A DNA stretch of 64,000 nt, taken from the NCBI GenBank assembly GCA_934045075.1, contig OW203737.1:2562001-2626000 (forward strand), written 5' to 3'. The position numbers and the translations under genes were made by a program. Positions 19,478 through 29,908 of the stretch are shown here, one piece after another. The notes below the pieces were generated by a model. It did not search any database, had not been told where the DNA came from, and saw only the letters and a program-made list of their open reading frames with translations. Numbering within the stretch: the first letter of the stretch is position 1; every line of letters starts with the position of its first letter. The stretch is from Yponomeuta sedellus. Taxonomy: Eukaryota; Arthropoda; Insecta; Lepidoptera; Yponomeutidae.

Positions 19478-19558
19478 TGACTGTCTCGTTGGTCTAGCAG
19501 TATCGCTTCTGAATACCACGCCGAGGTCGTGGGTTCGACTCCCAGTGTGGGTGTATTT
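19478..19558 (+). repeat. tRNA-like SINE head, family D
   Basis: CTGTCTCGTTGGTCTAGCAG (A box) and GGGTTCGACTCCCAGTGTGG (B box). Related heads lie on the minus strand at 39965-40045, 57560-57625 and 62560-62630. Confidence 0.5.
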
Positions 19559-19593
19559 TCATGTTTGGGTTGACCTTTCCTGGTTACTATACG

Positions 19594-19936
19594 ATGTCGA
19601 CCCTTGATGTCTCCACTGCTGGGACACGGGTCTCTTCAGGATCAGTTAGGCCTTACTCCACCACGGGCTAAGTCCGGGTTGGTGGAGGATTGTAAGACTG
19701 TGGATAGCCTTACTGTCAGAAGTTATCAATTAAGGCCTCAGACATGGCTTACGACTGCCATTACATGAGAGCCGGCACCAACGGCTTAACGTGCCTTGCG
19801 AAGCACGGAAGCGTTCGGAAAAATGCCACTAGCGGTAGTCACGGGACGGTCACCCATACTGCGCCTGACCGCGCCTGTTGTTGCTTAACTTAGTGATTGA
19901 TTCCAATCACTCGGTTCTGCTAGGCCACGAGCGCAT
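19594..19936 (-). repeat. 5S-like SINE copy, minus strand, near full length
   Basis: Starts TTGATGTCTCCACTGCTGGG, runs through the body, and ends with the inverted head TTGCTTAACTTAGTGATTGA ... AGGCCACGAGCGC. Confidence 0.65.
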
Positions 19937-20127
19937 CAAGCTATACACAGGGTACGATAGTTCGGGACCAGGACTAGTGATTTATGTTGTATAGAAATTA
20001 TAGTTGTTCAAAAATAAAATAAAATTAAAGGAGTTTCCCCAAAGGACGTACTCACCGAGCCCGTACGTCTGGCGAACCCTGGGCAACAAGCAGCTCCTTA
20101 CGCTGATTGACTTGATTTTTTATAAAC

Positions 20128-20443
20128 CAATTTAGAGGCTAAAAATTTCACCCATGCCGGGATTCGAACCCGCAACCATGGCTATCCGTGCCAGCGCTCT
20201 ACCAATTGAGCCAATGGGCGACTCACCGGCATCAGTGAAATTTTGAACCTCTTTACACTATTCTCTGTATTACGTACAGGCAGCGACATCTGGCTTAAGC
20301 AAATTGCATCACTTACAGCCCCGACTACCTACTTTGCAGTTGGGTTTTACATCGGAACGATATCACTGTACCCACATGATTATACTATTTTTTTTTAATG
20401 CACTAACCCGTGCTAAGGACAAATTTAAAAACCTATTTTAGAG
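20128..20443 (-). repeat. SINE family A copy, minus strand
   Basis: The reverse-complement head is at 20155-20220 (GGGATTCGAACCCGCAACCA, then CTCTACCAATTGAGCCAATG). Unique family A flanks such as TACGTACAGGCAGCGACATC and the AGGTTTTTAAATTT tail lie on both sides. Confidence 0.6.
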
Positions 20444-20544
20444 GTTGATTTTTTATGTTATGTACAATTGTGAAGTTATACTAGAAATCCCACTCGGTAA
20501 CTGTGAAGTAAAACATCGTGAGGAAACCTGAGCTGGACCGACGA

Positions 20545-21010
20545 TCAACTGACGTATTTTTAAGATGACTTGGGGAAAGATGGTCAGAGTGGAGATTTTT
20601 TTCCGCTGCCTTTTTCTCCACTACAATACGGCCCGAAGGCGGCGGCTTACATTTTACATTGTACATTGACATTCAGCAAACAGAATGTAAATTTTTAATT
20701 ATACTTTATTGCACACGAATTTTTTAACAGGACAGAAACATTTAACAGGACATTACATACGAATTAACATGTACAAAGGCGAGCTTTGCGAGCAGGAAAC
20801 CAATGATATATTAGTGATATAATCAATTCAATTCAATTCAATTTATTTCAACGTAAAGAATTTACATTCTGTTTGCTGAATGTCAAAGTACAATGTAACA
20901 TGAAAGTGAAAGTGAAAGCCGCCGCCTTCGGGCCGTAATGTAGTGGAGAAAAAGGCAGCGGGAAAAAAAAACTCCACTCTGACCATCTTTTCTCAAGTCC
21001 TCTTAAATCT
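20545..21010. repeat. Inverted pair of a 150-185 bp dispersed repeat
   Basis: The minus-sense copy at 20545-20700 and the plus-sense copy at 20825-21010 share TTACATTCTGTTTGCTGAAT, GCCGCCGCCTTCGGGCC and CTCCACTCTGACCATCTTT. About 125 bp of AT-rich spacer separates them. A third copy is at 61605-61800. Confidence 0.6.
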
Positions 21011-21569
21011 AATACATTAGATACCACCTATGCGCATAAGATTCCATCATTGCCATTAATAACTTTAAATGCTAAAGCATTATAATTTTTTTTTTTTACA
21101 TAGGCCGTGAAAACATGACAAGTGCTGCGGCCAGACACACGAACAGCACTCGTTCACGAGCATAACGCAGAGGTCAGCCATCATCAGTCTCAACCATTTT
21201 GGAGGGAGATAGATGACCCGGCCACCACGCCACCATTCGAATGACCTTTAGCAAACCTGCAGATTAAGTTTTTGTCAGTTATAGAATGTATGATATATTT
21301 ACTTATATGCAATCACGTCGTCTGTACAAACTTAAATTAAAATATGACATACATAACTAACACTGAGGATTGCAGTGATTCGGTTGCTACATATAAAATA
21401 TTTATTTAATAACTATGATTTATTCGTTGTGGAATTGGTCTACTGCCAAGGGCTTACATCATTTATAAAGTCATCTATTCTATAATAGGCCTTTTTACAC
21501 AGCGCCTTTTTAATGAAATTTTTAAAAAAATTATAATACAAATATATCATTAGTTTTCGGCGTATCTTC
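21011..21569. other. No gene seen
   Basis: AT-rich non-coding stretch without recognisable features. Confidence 0.45.
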
Positions 21570-21713
21570 TTCTTCAGGCTATATTAGTCCATTGCTGGAT
21601 ATAGCCCACCCCTAATGAGCGCCATAGCGCAGGGTTGTGCCATCATTGGGGTAATACCCATAATCCCCACGCTAGGCATGCGGATTGGGGATCGCAGTTT
21701 AGTGGAATTGTAC

Positions 21714-22766
21714 GGCGAATGCTACACGCAAGATATATATTGTGATCCGTCAATATATACTGTCGGATCACGATATTTATTGACGTGTAGGGTAGTGTAT
21801 TGAGAGATCACAATATTTATCGCTGGATTTCCGGAAATCCTTGTGATCTGATATCGTGATATTATTCTTGCGTTTAGTGTTGCGCGTCAATATTTATCGC
21901 TTCAGTACGCAGCGAGACGGCAGCAATAGAGGACGTTTATGACACCGATTCTGCTTCTGAATTAATGACAGGCGACAAGATTGTCTTAAAAGAGCTTAAA
22001 CTGATCTTAGAATCCCTTCCATAAGTGCATCCATCCCGTCCATTTCATTGTGAAGGCAAATTTCGTCCAATAAATACAAATGTGTGAACATTGCTCTCTT
22101 TTGCAGCCAATTTTTGATTCAACGCTTTCTTTTTACGCGTTTTTTTATTGATTGGGATATAATTATCGCCACACAAGCTCTTATTTTGCTCTGTCTAGGG
22201 TCCATCACGTCTGCTTCATATAAAAACGCTTTAATACTGACGCGATCCGTATCTTTGGTGTAGGGTGTGCGCTGATCCGGCTCAAGCTACTTGATTAAAT
22301 ATCGTGATAATTATCACAATATCACAACAGCGGTGGTAGCTCAGTGGGTAGAACCATGGACTGGCAAGCGAGAGCCCCAGGTTCGATCCCGAGTGCGGGC
22401 ATGTACCAATGACTTTGTTTAATTTCAAAGTTACGTACATTTGCGAATTTATAGTCGCAATACCACACGCTAACGGTGAAGGAAAACATCGTGATGAAAC
22501 CCGTGGCTTGGTTGGCTCCGCACGTATTGACTAGTCTTTCCTGTGGGCTAGGCCGACTAAGCTGTCAGGATGGTATAGGTGCTGGGCAAGCCTACACCAT
22601 CTATAAAAACCATGTCCCAGGCACTACAGCGTCGGAGTGGTCCCTTCACCCATCTAGTGTGAGTGTAGATACCATTGGACGCTGTATAAATCATCTCATT
22701 AAGTAGATGCAAAAAGGCCAATATATATTTATCTCACAATATATATTGACGTGTATAGCGTTCGCC
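21714..22766. mobile_element. 1053-bp non-autonomous inverted-repeat DNA transposon
   Basis: Ends are GGCGAATGCTACACGCAAGA and, inverted, GGCGAACGCTATACACGTCA, followed on both sides by ATATATATTGTGA. The host repeat shows a TAC duplication (21711-21713 and 22767-22769). A 3-bp duplication is compatible with PIF/Harbinger or CMC-type transposons. No transposase is encoded. Many internal CAATATATATTGACG-type subrepeats occur near both ends. A family C SINE sits inside at 22329-22728. Confidence 0.65.
22329..22728 (+). repeat. SINE family C copy
   Basis: tRNA-like head GGTGGTAGCTCAGTGGGTAG (A box) and CCCAGGTTCGATCCCGAGTG (B box), then a body of about 320 bp shared with 55537-55924 and 59102-59492 (TTTCCTGTGGGCTAGGCCGA ... 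GACGCTGTATAAATCATCTC). Derived from a tRNA; not a tRNA gene. Confidence 0.7.
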
Positions 22767-23089
22767 TACTGCAGGGGGCGCTGCTGCCCACCCCCCAGTT
22801 TGTGTCCCTAGTCGCATCTTACGTCACCCGCGGGAAGAATTTGGGTTGGTGCTATTCTCTAGGCCGACACCACACCGCAGCAGCAGCACTCGGCGTACCT
22901 ATGTCAACTAATAATAATAATTGTTATTATTTAAGCTCTGTTGATTAAGGACTGTTAACTGCGGATGGACTGTGTGAGAAAACTGGAGAAAAACTAAGGA
23001 ATATGCTAATAATAGATTTAATGAAGAATGTAGGCAGAAAATGGTATGCGACAATGCCGTTGACATAATATATGTGACATTAAAAAAAA

Positions 23090-23225
23090 TTATATTAATA
23101 AAAAGGTCCGCAACAAGGACTTTGAAAAGACTAACTCTGGAGTTTTTTGACCATTATTTGTGCAAAGTGATTTTGAAATGGACCCCTAGTTTATTTTGTA
23201 ACGTTCAATAAGTCACAGTTTCTGT
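23090..23225. repeat. Mariner-related non-coding fragment
   Basis: GACTTTGAAAAGACTAACTC ... TGAAATGGACCCCTAGTTT aligns with the leader of the dead mariner at 6267-6360. No transposase is present, so this is a short internal-deletion relic. Confidence 0.5.
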
Positions 23226-23239
23226 GTAATATTATAACA

Positions 23240-23462
23240 TAATAACATAACATTAAAAATAACATAACATTTACATACTGGCACATACATTGCTTTTGGC
23301 CCCACACTAGGATACCCTGTGTCGTGTGAACCAGAAACAACGACTTTACAAACATGTAAACATCCAAGACCTGGGGTTTTTTTTTTGTTCCCAGCCGGGA
23401 TTCGAACCCGGAACCTCTTGCATGGCAGGCAGACGCGCTACCGATACGCCACAGAGGTCGAC
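23240..23462 (-). repeat. SINE family B copy, minus strand, full length
   Basis: Complete reverse-complement copy: tail (TTACATACTGGCACATACAT), linker, B box GGGATTCGAACCCGGAACCT and A box CTACCGATACGCCACAGAGG. Confidence 0.7.
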
Positions 23463-23754
23463 ATACTGAACATATTGAAACTACTTTGTTTAGTGATAAG
23501 GTGCAATTTAAGGTAGCATTTGTACATGCCCGCACTGGGAATCGAACCTGGTCTAAGTCGTATTTAAAGTAAGTCAATAAAGTAAATAGATCTGTGTTTT
23601 ATTCGACTTTGCAACGTTCATCAAATTGCCACAGTAAACAATGCTTGGAGTTTAATGAAACACGCCCTTGGGGTCAGTTCAGTAGTCACTTTTGAGATTA
23701 AACTGGCGCCGCTTGTATAAAGGGTGTAACAAAACCCTTCTATACATTACCCTT

Positions 23755-23995
23755 CTATACTTAAGCCAGATGTCGCTGCCTGTACGTAATACAGAGAATA
23801 GTGTAAAGAGGTTCGAAATTTCACTGATGCCGGTGAGTCGCCCATTAGCTCAATTGGAAGAGCGCTGGCACGGATAGCCAGAGGTCGCGGGTTCGAATCC
23901 CGGCATGGGTGGAATTTTTAGCCTCTAAATAGGTTTTTAAATTTGTCCTTAGCACGGGTTAGTGCATTAATAATAAAAATAGTATAACCTTCTAT
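23755..23995 (+). repeat. SINE family A copy
   Basis: Leader AGCCAGATGTCGCTGCCTGT, head TTAGCTCAATTGGAAGAGCG ... GGGTTCGAATCCCGGCATGG, then tail AGCCTCTAAATAGGTTTTTA and AGCACGGGTTAGTGCATTAA. Confidence 0.7.
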
Positions 23996-24375
23996 ACATT
24001 TTTAAAAGTTAATGAATCTACTCTAAAATAAAAACAAACTTTACTGGAAAGAAAACAATATGTCATGAAAATAAAATCCGCAGTTTCTAAAAGTTATTTG
24101 TTTTGAAGAGTAAAATTCATTATTTTCGGATAGATGTGGAGATGTTGTGGCATTTTGTTACGTCACAGGTACAGTCGACATCAGACCACCCTTTACCTTC
24201 TGGTTGCCAAGTCACCCATAACGTTACTTGTAATATTAACAGACGATCGAACTTGGCACAGCCGGTTAGCGGATTCGATACGCTCCATACCTATCCGTTT
24301 GTCTGGAAAGTTGTTTGCCGAAAATAATAATTACCAGTTTGTCTGGAAAGTTCTTTGCCGAAAATAATAAGTACC

Positions 24376-24550
24376 TATTCTGCCTACCATGCAAGAGGTC
24401 CCGGGTTCAAATCCCGGCTGGGAATAAGAAAAAAAAGCCCAGGTTTGGATGTTTACATGTTAGTGATGTCGTTGTTTCAGGTTCCCACGACACAGGGTAT
24501 CCTAGTGTGGGGCCAGAAGCAATGTATGTGATGTTATGTTATGTTATTTC
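24376..24550 (+). repeat. SINE family B copy
   Basis: Starts inside the head (CTGCCTACCATGCAAGAGGT, B box GGGTTCAAATCCCGGCTGGG) and ends in the ATGTTATGTTATGTTA tail. Confidence 0.65.
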
Positions 24551-24929
24551 GTGTTCTCTCTGCCCGATGATATGCCCAATCCGCTGTCCGGCCCGCATCA
24601 AGTTCGAATGTCTGTTAACACTAGTAATTTTGCCAACGCCACCTATACCAAAGAATATGGATTAGTTGCGAGTAGTTTCGGTTGATAGAACTTGTTAAAG
24701 TAACTTGCGCCACCAATGGAATAAAAGTCATAACTGGTGGTAAGAGGAAAGTTCAGGATAATATCCACACAAATAATAGGCGTGACGACGGTATCAAATA
24801 ATGAATGATCAAATGATATTAGGGGAACGTACATATTAAAAGGATGGAAATTTTAGCCTCTAAATAGTTTTTTTTTTTTTGTTTAGCCTCTAAATAGTTG
24901 TTGCCTGTTCTTACCCTTCCCTTCGACTC

Positions 24930-25283
24930 CCGGCATGGGTGAAATTTTTAGCCTCTAAATAGGTTTTTAAATTTGTTCCTTAGCACGGGTTAGTGCATTA
25001 AAAATAAAAATAGTGTAATCATGTGGGTACAGTGATATCGTTCCGATGTTAAACCTAACTGCAAAGTAGGTAGTCGGGGCTGTAAGTAATGCTATTTGCT
25101 TAAGTCAGATGTCGCTGCCTGTACGTAATACAGAGAATATTGTAAAGAGGTTCGAAATTTCACTGATGCCGTGAGTCGCCCATTGGCTTAATTGGTAGAG
25201 CGCTGGTACGGATAGCCAGAGGTTGCGGGTTCGAATCCCGGCATGGGTGAAATTTTTAGGCTCTAAATAGGTTTTTAAACATT
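24930..25283 (+). repeat. SINE family A, tail-leader-head unit
   Basis: Begins with the end of a family A head (CCCGGCATGGGTGAAATTTT), continues through tail, a linker (GTGGGTACAGTGATATCGTT ... TAGTCGGGGCTGTAAG), leader and a second complete head and tail. The unit is therefore periodic, as if from a tandem dimer. Confidence 0.6.
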
Positions 25284-25408
25284 GGTTAACCAGTCACCAG
25301 TGCTTTTGTGGCTGCGTGTGTCTTCATTTTGACGTTTAGTGTTTGTTAACCTAGGCTTGAGGTCAGATTCAACGCCATGACACTGCGTGCTGTTTTCCCA
25401 CAGATTTA

Positions 25409-25556
25409 ATCTCCTAAGCCCTGGACGTAACAGTTACTTCAAGTCTTCTAAAAATACGTAGATTATGAAGAAATTTTTGTTCTTGTTGTCCAAAAAATGA
25501 TGAGGAAAATATTGGACCTGGAACAGTAAGTTTTCCGGACTTCCTACTAAATCATT
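25409..25556 (-). repeat. Unclassified dispersed repeat, second copy
   Basis: Inverted relative to 404-577. It ends 7 bp outside the left Polinton terminus. Confidence 0.6.
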
Positions 25557-25563
25557 AGGTGTG

Positions 25564-25689
25564 AGTAGGATGTTATTGGGCATTCTGGACCAGCTTCCAT
25601 TCGTTTGAGCTCACGACGCACCGCGCCGGTTGGCGCGGCTTGTCGCTCTCTCAAACTCATTACAGCTATTCCAGAATACCCAATAACAT
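25564..25689 (+). repeat. Polinton left terminal inverted repeat, palindromic
   Basis: After AGTAGG, two 58-nt arms (25570-25627 and 25632-25689) are imperfect reverse complements around the loop GGTT, with 43 of 58 positions pairing. The outermost 11 and innermost 7 pairs are perfect (ATGTTATTGGG; CCGCGCC/GGCGCGG). The repeat matches the right end (inverted) at 121 of 126 positions, and all five differences lie in the inner arm. Confidence 0.88.
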
Positions 25690-26014
25690 CGAGTGATTCT
25701 AATTTATAGTTTCAATAATTTTACGAGCAACCTACACAGTTTATGATAAATTCCATCAATGAAAACGAATGACACTAGGAAGCTTGAGTGAATGCAACTC
25801 ACCATCATCTTGGTGGAGATAGGTCCGCATAGTCACTGAGTTGAATTAAATAAAGGATCCCCAAGCTCAACTGAATTGTATTTACCCACTAGCTATGTTT
25901 TGTGCAGTTTCGTAATATACTAGATAAAACAGCACACATTATTTGCGGTATCGGTTAGGTTTCCTCATTAAGACAATGACATGAAATATTCCAAGTGATA
26001 CTTGTATTTACCCA

Positions 26015-26690
26015 GTCATAGTTTTGTGACCAGATTGGCTTCTCCCACTGAATGAGTTTAACACCACTGGTGTCTACTTTTCATAACAGTGACACAAAAC
26101 TTTGCTTTTTCAACCCAGTTTGTTTTGTAGTCAGATTGACGTCTCCCACATGAACAAGGTACAACACCACAAATTTTGTTATCAGATTGACTTCCCGTGA
26201 TGGCCCTTCATACAATAACATAAAAGTACAATTTCAACTTAATCATATTTTGTGGTCAGATTGACGGCTCCCACTGTTAGAAAGATTCAGCACCACAAAT
26301 TACTTTGTGATCAGATTGACTTCATGTGATGAACCTTCTTGCGCAACAGTGACACAAAACATTTTCGTCTTAACTGTATTTTATGGTCAGATTGACGTCT
26401 CCCATTGTAAAAAAGGTGATTCCAACACAACAAAATTTTGTGATCCTTTTCATGTGACACAAATACTGGGTGATTGGCAGAACCAGGAAATACTTGTATT
26501 TTAGGCATATTTTATGGTCGGCACAAAGAATACCTTACTTTTCCCACAAAAATGTTAGTGATCAGATTGAAGTCTCCTGTTTATCGTTCACTACGGAAAA
26601 CACAAAACATTGCACAGTAGGAAAAATGTACTTCTACAGTTACTTGAATCCTTGGGTATACTTAAGTAAAATCGTGAATTAATGATAATA
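26015..26690. repeat. Tandem array, period about 127 bp, two half-units
   Basis: The core TCAGATTGAC recurs near 26031, 26131, 26182, 26257, 26311, 26388 and 26561, with degenerate cores near 26441 and 26513. Spacing alternates between about 50 and 75 bp. One half-unit continues ...GTCTCCCAC, the other ...TTCnGTGATG, and CACAAAACATT/CACCACAAAT lie between. About 4.5 units are present. No reading frame runs through it. Confidence 0.7.
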
Positions 26691-28185
26691 TCACTGACAC
26701 ATAAAAGTATACTTTCATTAATGGAAATCTATTTCCTACTAACGTGTCACTTTAGTTAACGCGAATGCGAATATGATAGGTGGCTGGCAGGGATTGTCAA
26801 CCTTTAGCTGTTGACGCAGGAGTTATAAATTTGATACGAAGTATACACGGTGTAAGAAAAAATATGTTGTCAAAAAGTACAGTTTTATTTATAAAAGTTG
26901 GTTCCTTTGAACATTCCTTAAAGGTATTCCGGTAATAAAGCATTTTCCATGTTATTATTTTTTTAAGACTTGATGTTAAAGTATTTTAAGAAATCATGAT
27001 TTTGTAAATACGACCGACAGCATTTTGTCTTTTTTTAATTGAAACTTGAAGATATTATTCTCATCCCATTATACGTAACTGAACCTATGCAGATAGTTTT
27101 ATATTTTTTCAACAGTTTTCTAACATCAGTTCTCGTTCATTTTCTATCTAAATTTATCTGTAACATACAGTAAAATAAATACAGTAAATTTTACATAACC
27201 CATAAATAAAGAATTTAGAGGGGTCATAATATTTTAATGTATCACCTACATAAGAGATAACCAAAGGTTGACTATACTAGCTATACTCTAGTCTAAGATC
27301 CACACGGAAAAAACTCGTTGCATCAAAATATTTAGCTGTAGGTATCATTAATACCTAATGTTTGACTTTCACATAATATTGTGGAGTCTACCAAATGCTT
27401 TATAAAGAATACCTAGATAAGTATTATTTATCCTGAAATACATTTATATAGTAATTTCATCGATATCATACAATGTTTTCTATGGATAAGCTAGAGGAAT
27501 TAATTATAATTTCCTATTTAGCTCATCATCCGATTTCTGGTAACTGGAAATAACAGTTTATTTTCTTCTGCTATAGTGAAATATTCACCCAATTCGAACA
27601 TTATCTGATTAAGATCAAGAAAATCTAAAGTAAATTGCAACATGTGTATCTAGGACTATTTACTCCTACCTAGGTATGAAACCTACGAATTTGCTACGTT
27701 AACGTTATTGGATCCGTTGCAAGCTTCTGATTGCGAAACATCTTACCTACAATAATCGATATATTGGTCACATTATGTTGCAATGGCAACCAGCCACATT
27801 AACTTGAGCTATTAAATAGTGCTGACATTATGAGAATAATATATAGGCTTGACCTTGCTACCGGTCAAGATGATTTGGTTAAGTACCTACTTTTGAAGGC
27901 AAAGCAAAAATTTTGGGTGTTCGATACTAAAAAGTAATATGTATTACTTTTATCAACAATCACCTATATTCATACACCTATAAATAAAGGCGATTTTCGC
28001 ATTTACTTCATTACAGTACTTGTAATAAAAAAACAACATACACATTTAGGATATAAACCTATAACACCCTGATTTATCTAAAATTCTCATCACTTCCGAT
28101 AACGTGATAACGCTGTTCAGTACAGTCTCCGTGTGGTGTAATTATCTACGACTTCCTCGCTACCAGTCACTCCATCGGTATCAAA
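26691..28185. other. Polinton left-arm non-coding region
   Basis: About 1.5 kb of AT-rich DNA between the tandem array and the first coding exon, with no open frame or recognisable insert. It is presumably promoter and 5' untranslated sequence for the left-arm genes. Confidence 0.5.
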
Positions 28186-29792
28186 ATGTTAGTAAGTATA
28201 TTTATTTACATCCTAATTTTTTTTTTTACGTGTTCCACTGACTAAACCGTATTAGTCCCTATATGAAAACTATGTCCCGAACTATGTCTAAAAAATATGT
28301 TCCAGTCACTACATTTATCTAGTATAGTAATTACAATACGGTGTATAAATCGTTTAGGTTAAATGTATAAGACTGGTATAAAACTATGTTATTATTATTT
28401 CAGGTCTGACTCCGAGTTTGAATTCTCTGGTGTACCTATTGCTGTGCAGTCGAGTAAGAAGCAAAAGACTCCAACCAGCTCCAAACGCAAAGCATCGAGC
28501 TACGTTGAGGAGACAGTTAGGTAAGAATACAATACATCTATAGTTTATTATAAATGATTGTACACTTTACACATCGTTTCAAATGACGATTCCCTCGATG
28601 TAATCAAGCTGTTGATGAAAATCTTGGAACATTGAAAGAGATAACAACTGTTTATTTGTTTGTTTCATAACTAAAAGTTGTTTATTCGTCTTAATAATTC
28701 AAACCATAGGTTTGACCCTTAAACCTTATTTTCTATAGCCTAAAGCCGGGGCCGCTGCACCATGTTACGCGTGTTACAAAAAACGTAACACTTAAATATA
28801 ATAAAAGTGGGACATGGTATAACACGTTAGGTACTTGTTATATAACGTTACGTTACGTAACACGTAAAGTGTTAATACCACTCCCCATTTTTGTTTTAAT
28901 AACGTGTTACATTTTTTGTAACACGCGTAACATGGCGCAGCGGACCCGGCTTAACATTGATCGTTACGGTAAATGTTTACATCCAGGGAAAAGTTTACTG
29001 GAATAGAATTAGTCTCGTTATATTATTCGTTGTTACGTTGTCGCGTCATTTGACTCTAGCACACCGCTGAGTCATTGAATCGTTGATTACATTGCAGGCA
29101 TGTACTCGTAAAGGTTAACATGCTGTCGACTGTTTACTTTGCATCTTACTAGTCGTGGGTTCGATACCCGCTTCGCGTAGTATTTTTGTTTTCCATGTAA
29201 GATATGCTTATTAAGAATCACTTGGGATATTTGCTTATTAAGAATGACATATATGGGATAGATCAAAAGTAGATATGTACCCTTCATATTAAACTATCAT
29301 CCACTTCATACTCGTTCAATGTATGTGTATCTCCTATAGATAGCCTACCCAATCGGAATATAGGTATAAGTTTATGAAGGTACTTATGTTTTAAAATATA
29401 TTGTTCACTTTTACAGGTCTGCAAGCACCTTAAAGAAAAAGACGGTGGGAGATCTTTTCGGGATTTTGCGAGACGCAGAGAAGGTCGCTAAAGCGACTCC
29501 CGAGCAGCACCAACTGGGGTCGAGTCTAGTGACGCGGGTCGCCAATGGTCACGTTCGTCGGACAGCAACGACGGAAGGAGAATTCTATATAGAATTGAAG
29601 GTCTACAACACTACCGATGCTGCAAGTACCAACGTTCAAGAGAGGTGGAAAAAAGCGTTGATGGTAATAAAATTGCAGACTGATACGGACACACCGCACT
29701 GGGACGTATTACAGAAATTTATTAAACAAGTTTATTCACTGTATGATAATAGTGAGGCGAGTTTTTTTAGTGATAAGATAAATATAAAATAA
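28186..29792 (+). CDS. Polinton small left-arm protein, spliced, unknown function
   Basis: Three likely exons. Exon 1 starts at ATG 28186 and ends at donor TTA|GTAAGT (28192). Exon 2 is about 28404-28520, after TTATTTCAG and before AG|GTAAGA. Exon 3 is 29417-29792, after TTTTACAG. Exons 2 and 3 join in phase and give an S/K-rich, basic, nuclear-signal-like stretch (KKQKTPTSSKRK), then about 120 residues beginning GDLFGILRDAEKVAK. The exon 1-2 junction is out by one base with the strong acceptor; an acceptor at 28416 (CCGAG|TTT) would be in frame. A 208-bp MITE lies in intron 2. The protein is not recognised. It precedes the polymerase, so an early or DNA-related role is a guess. Confidence 0.55.
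28744..28951. mobile_element. 208-bp MITE with TAA duplication (Harbinger-like)
   Basis: About 50-bp terminal inverted repeats: AGCCGGGGCCGCTGCACCAT and, inverted at the other end, AGCCGGGTCCGCTGCGCCAT. Both continue into GTTACGCGTGTTACAAAAAA. Flanked by TAA at 28741-28743 and 28952-28954. The centre is a run of GTTACGTTACG-type palindromes. TAA duplication and absence of coding suggest a PIF/Harbinger-derived MITE. It sits in intron 2 of the small left-arm gene. Confidence 0.75.
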
Positions 29793-29908
29793 AATTCCTT
29801 TAATTTATAATAAACATATTATTTTGCTACTTACCTATTTATTTTTGTGTCTAAAACCTAAATTTTAATTATCTGTTTCCTGGTCAATCTTACTACTTTT
29901 TATTTACA

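Larger units (their letters stand above)
21570..22880 (-). repeat. LINE 3'-terminal repeat family L, split by a transposon
   Basis: The family L sequence runs from 21570 to 21713 (...GGAATTGTAC) and resumes at 22767 (TACTGCAGGGGGCGCTGCTG...) to about 22880. The intervening 1053 bp is a separate transposon flanked by a TAC duplication. Confidence 0.65.

Noticed and set aside
26015..26690. CRISPR array
   Set aside because: Repeats are diverged, about 125 bp in period with internal half-units, no unique spacers of even size, no cas genes; eukaryotic DNA.
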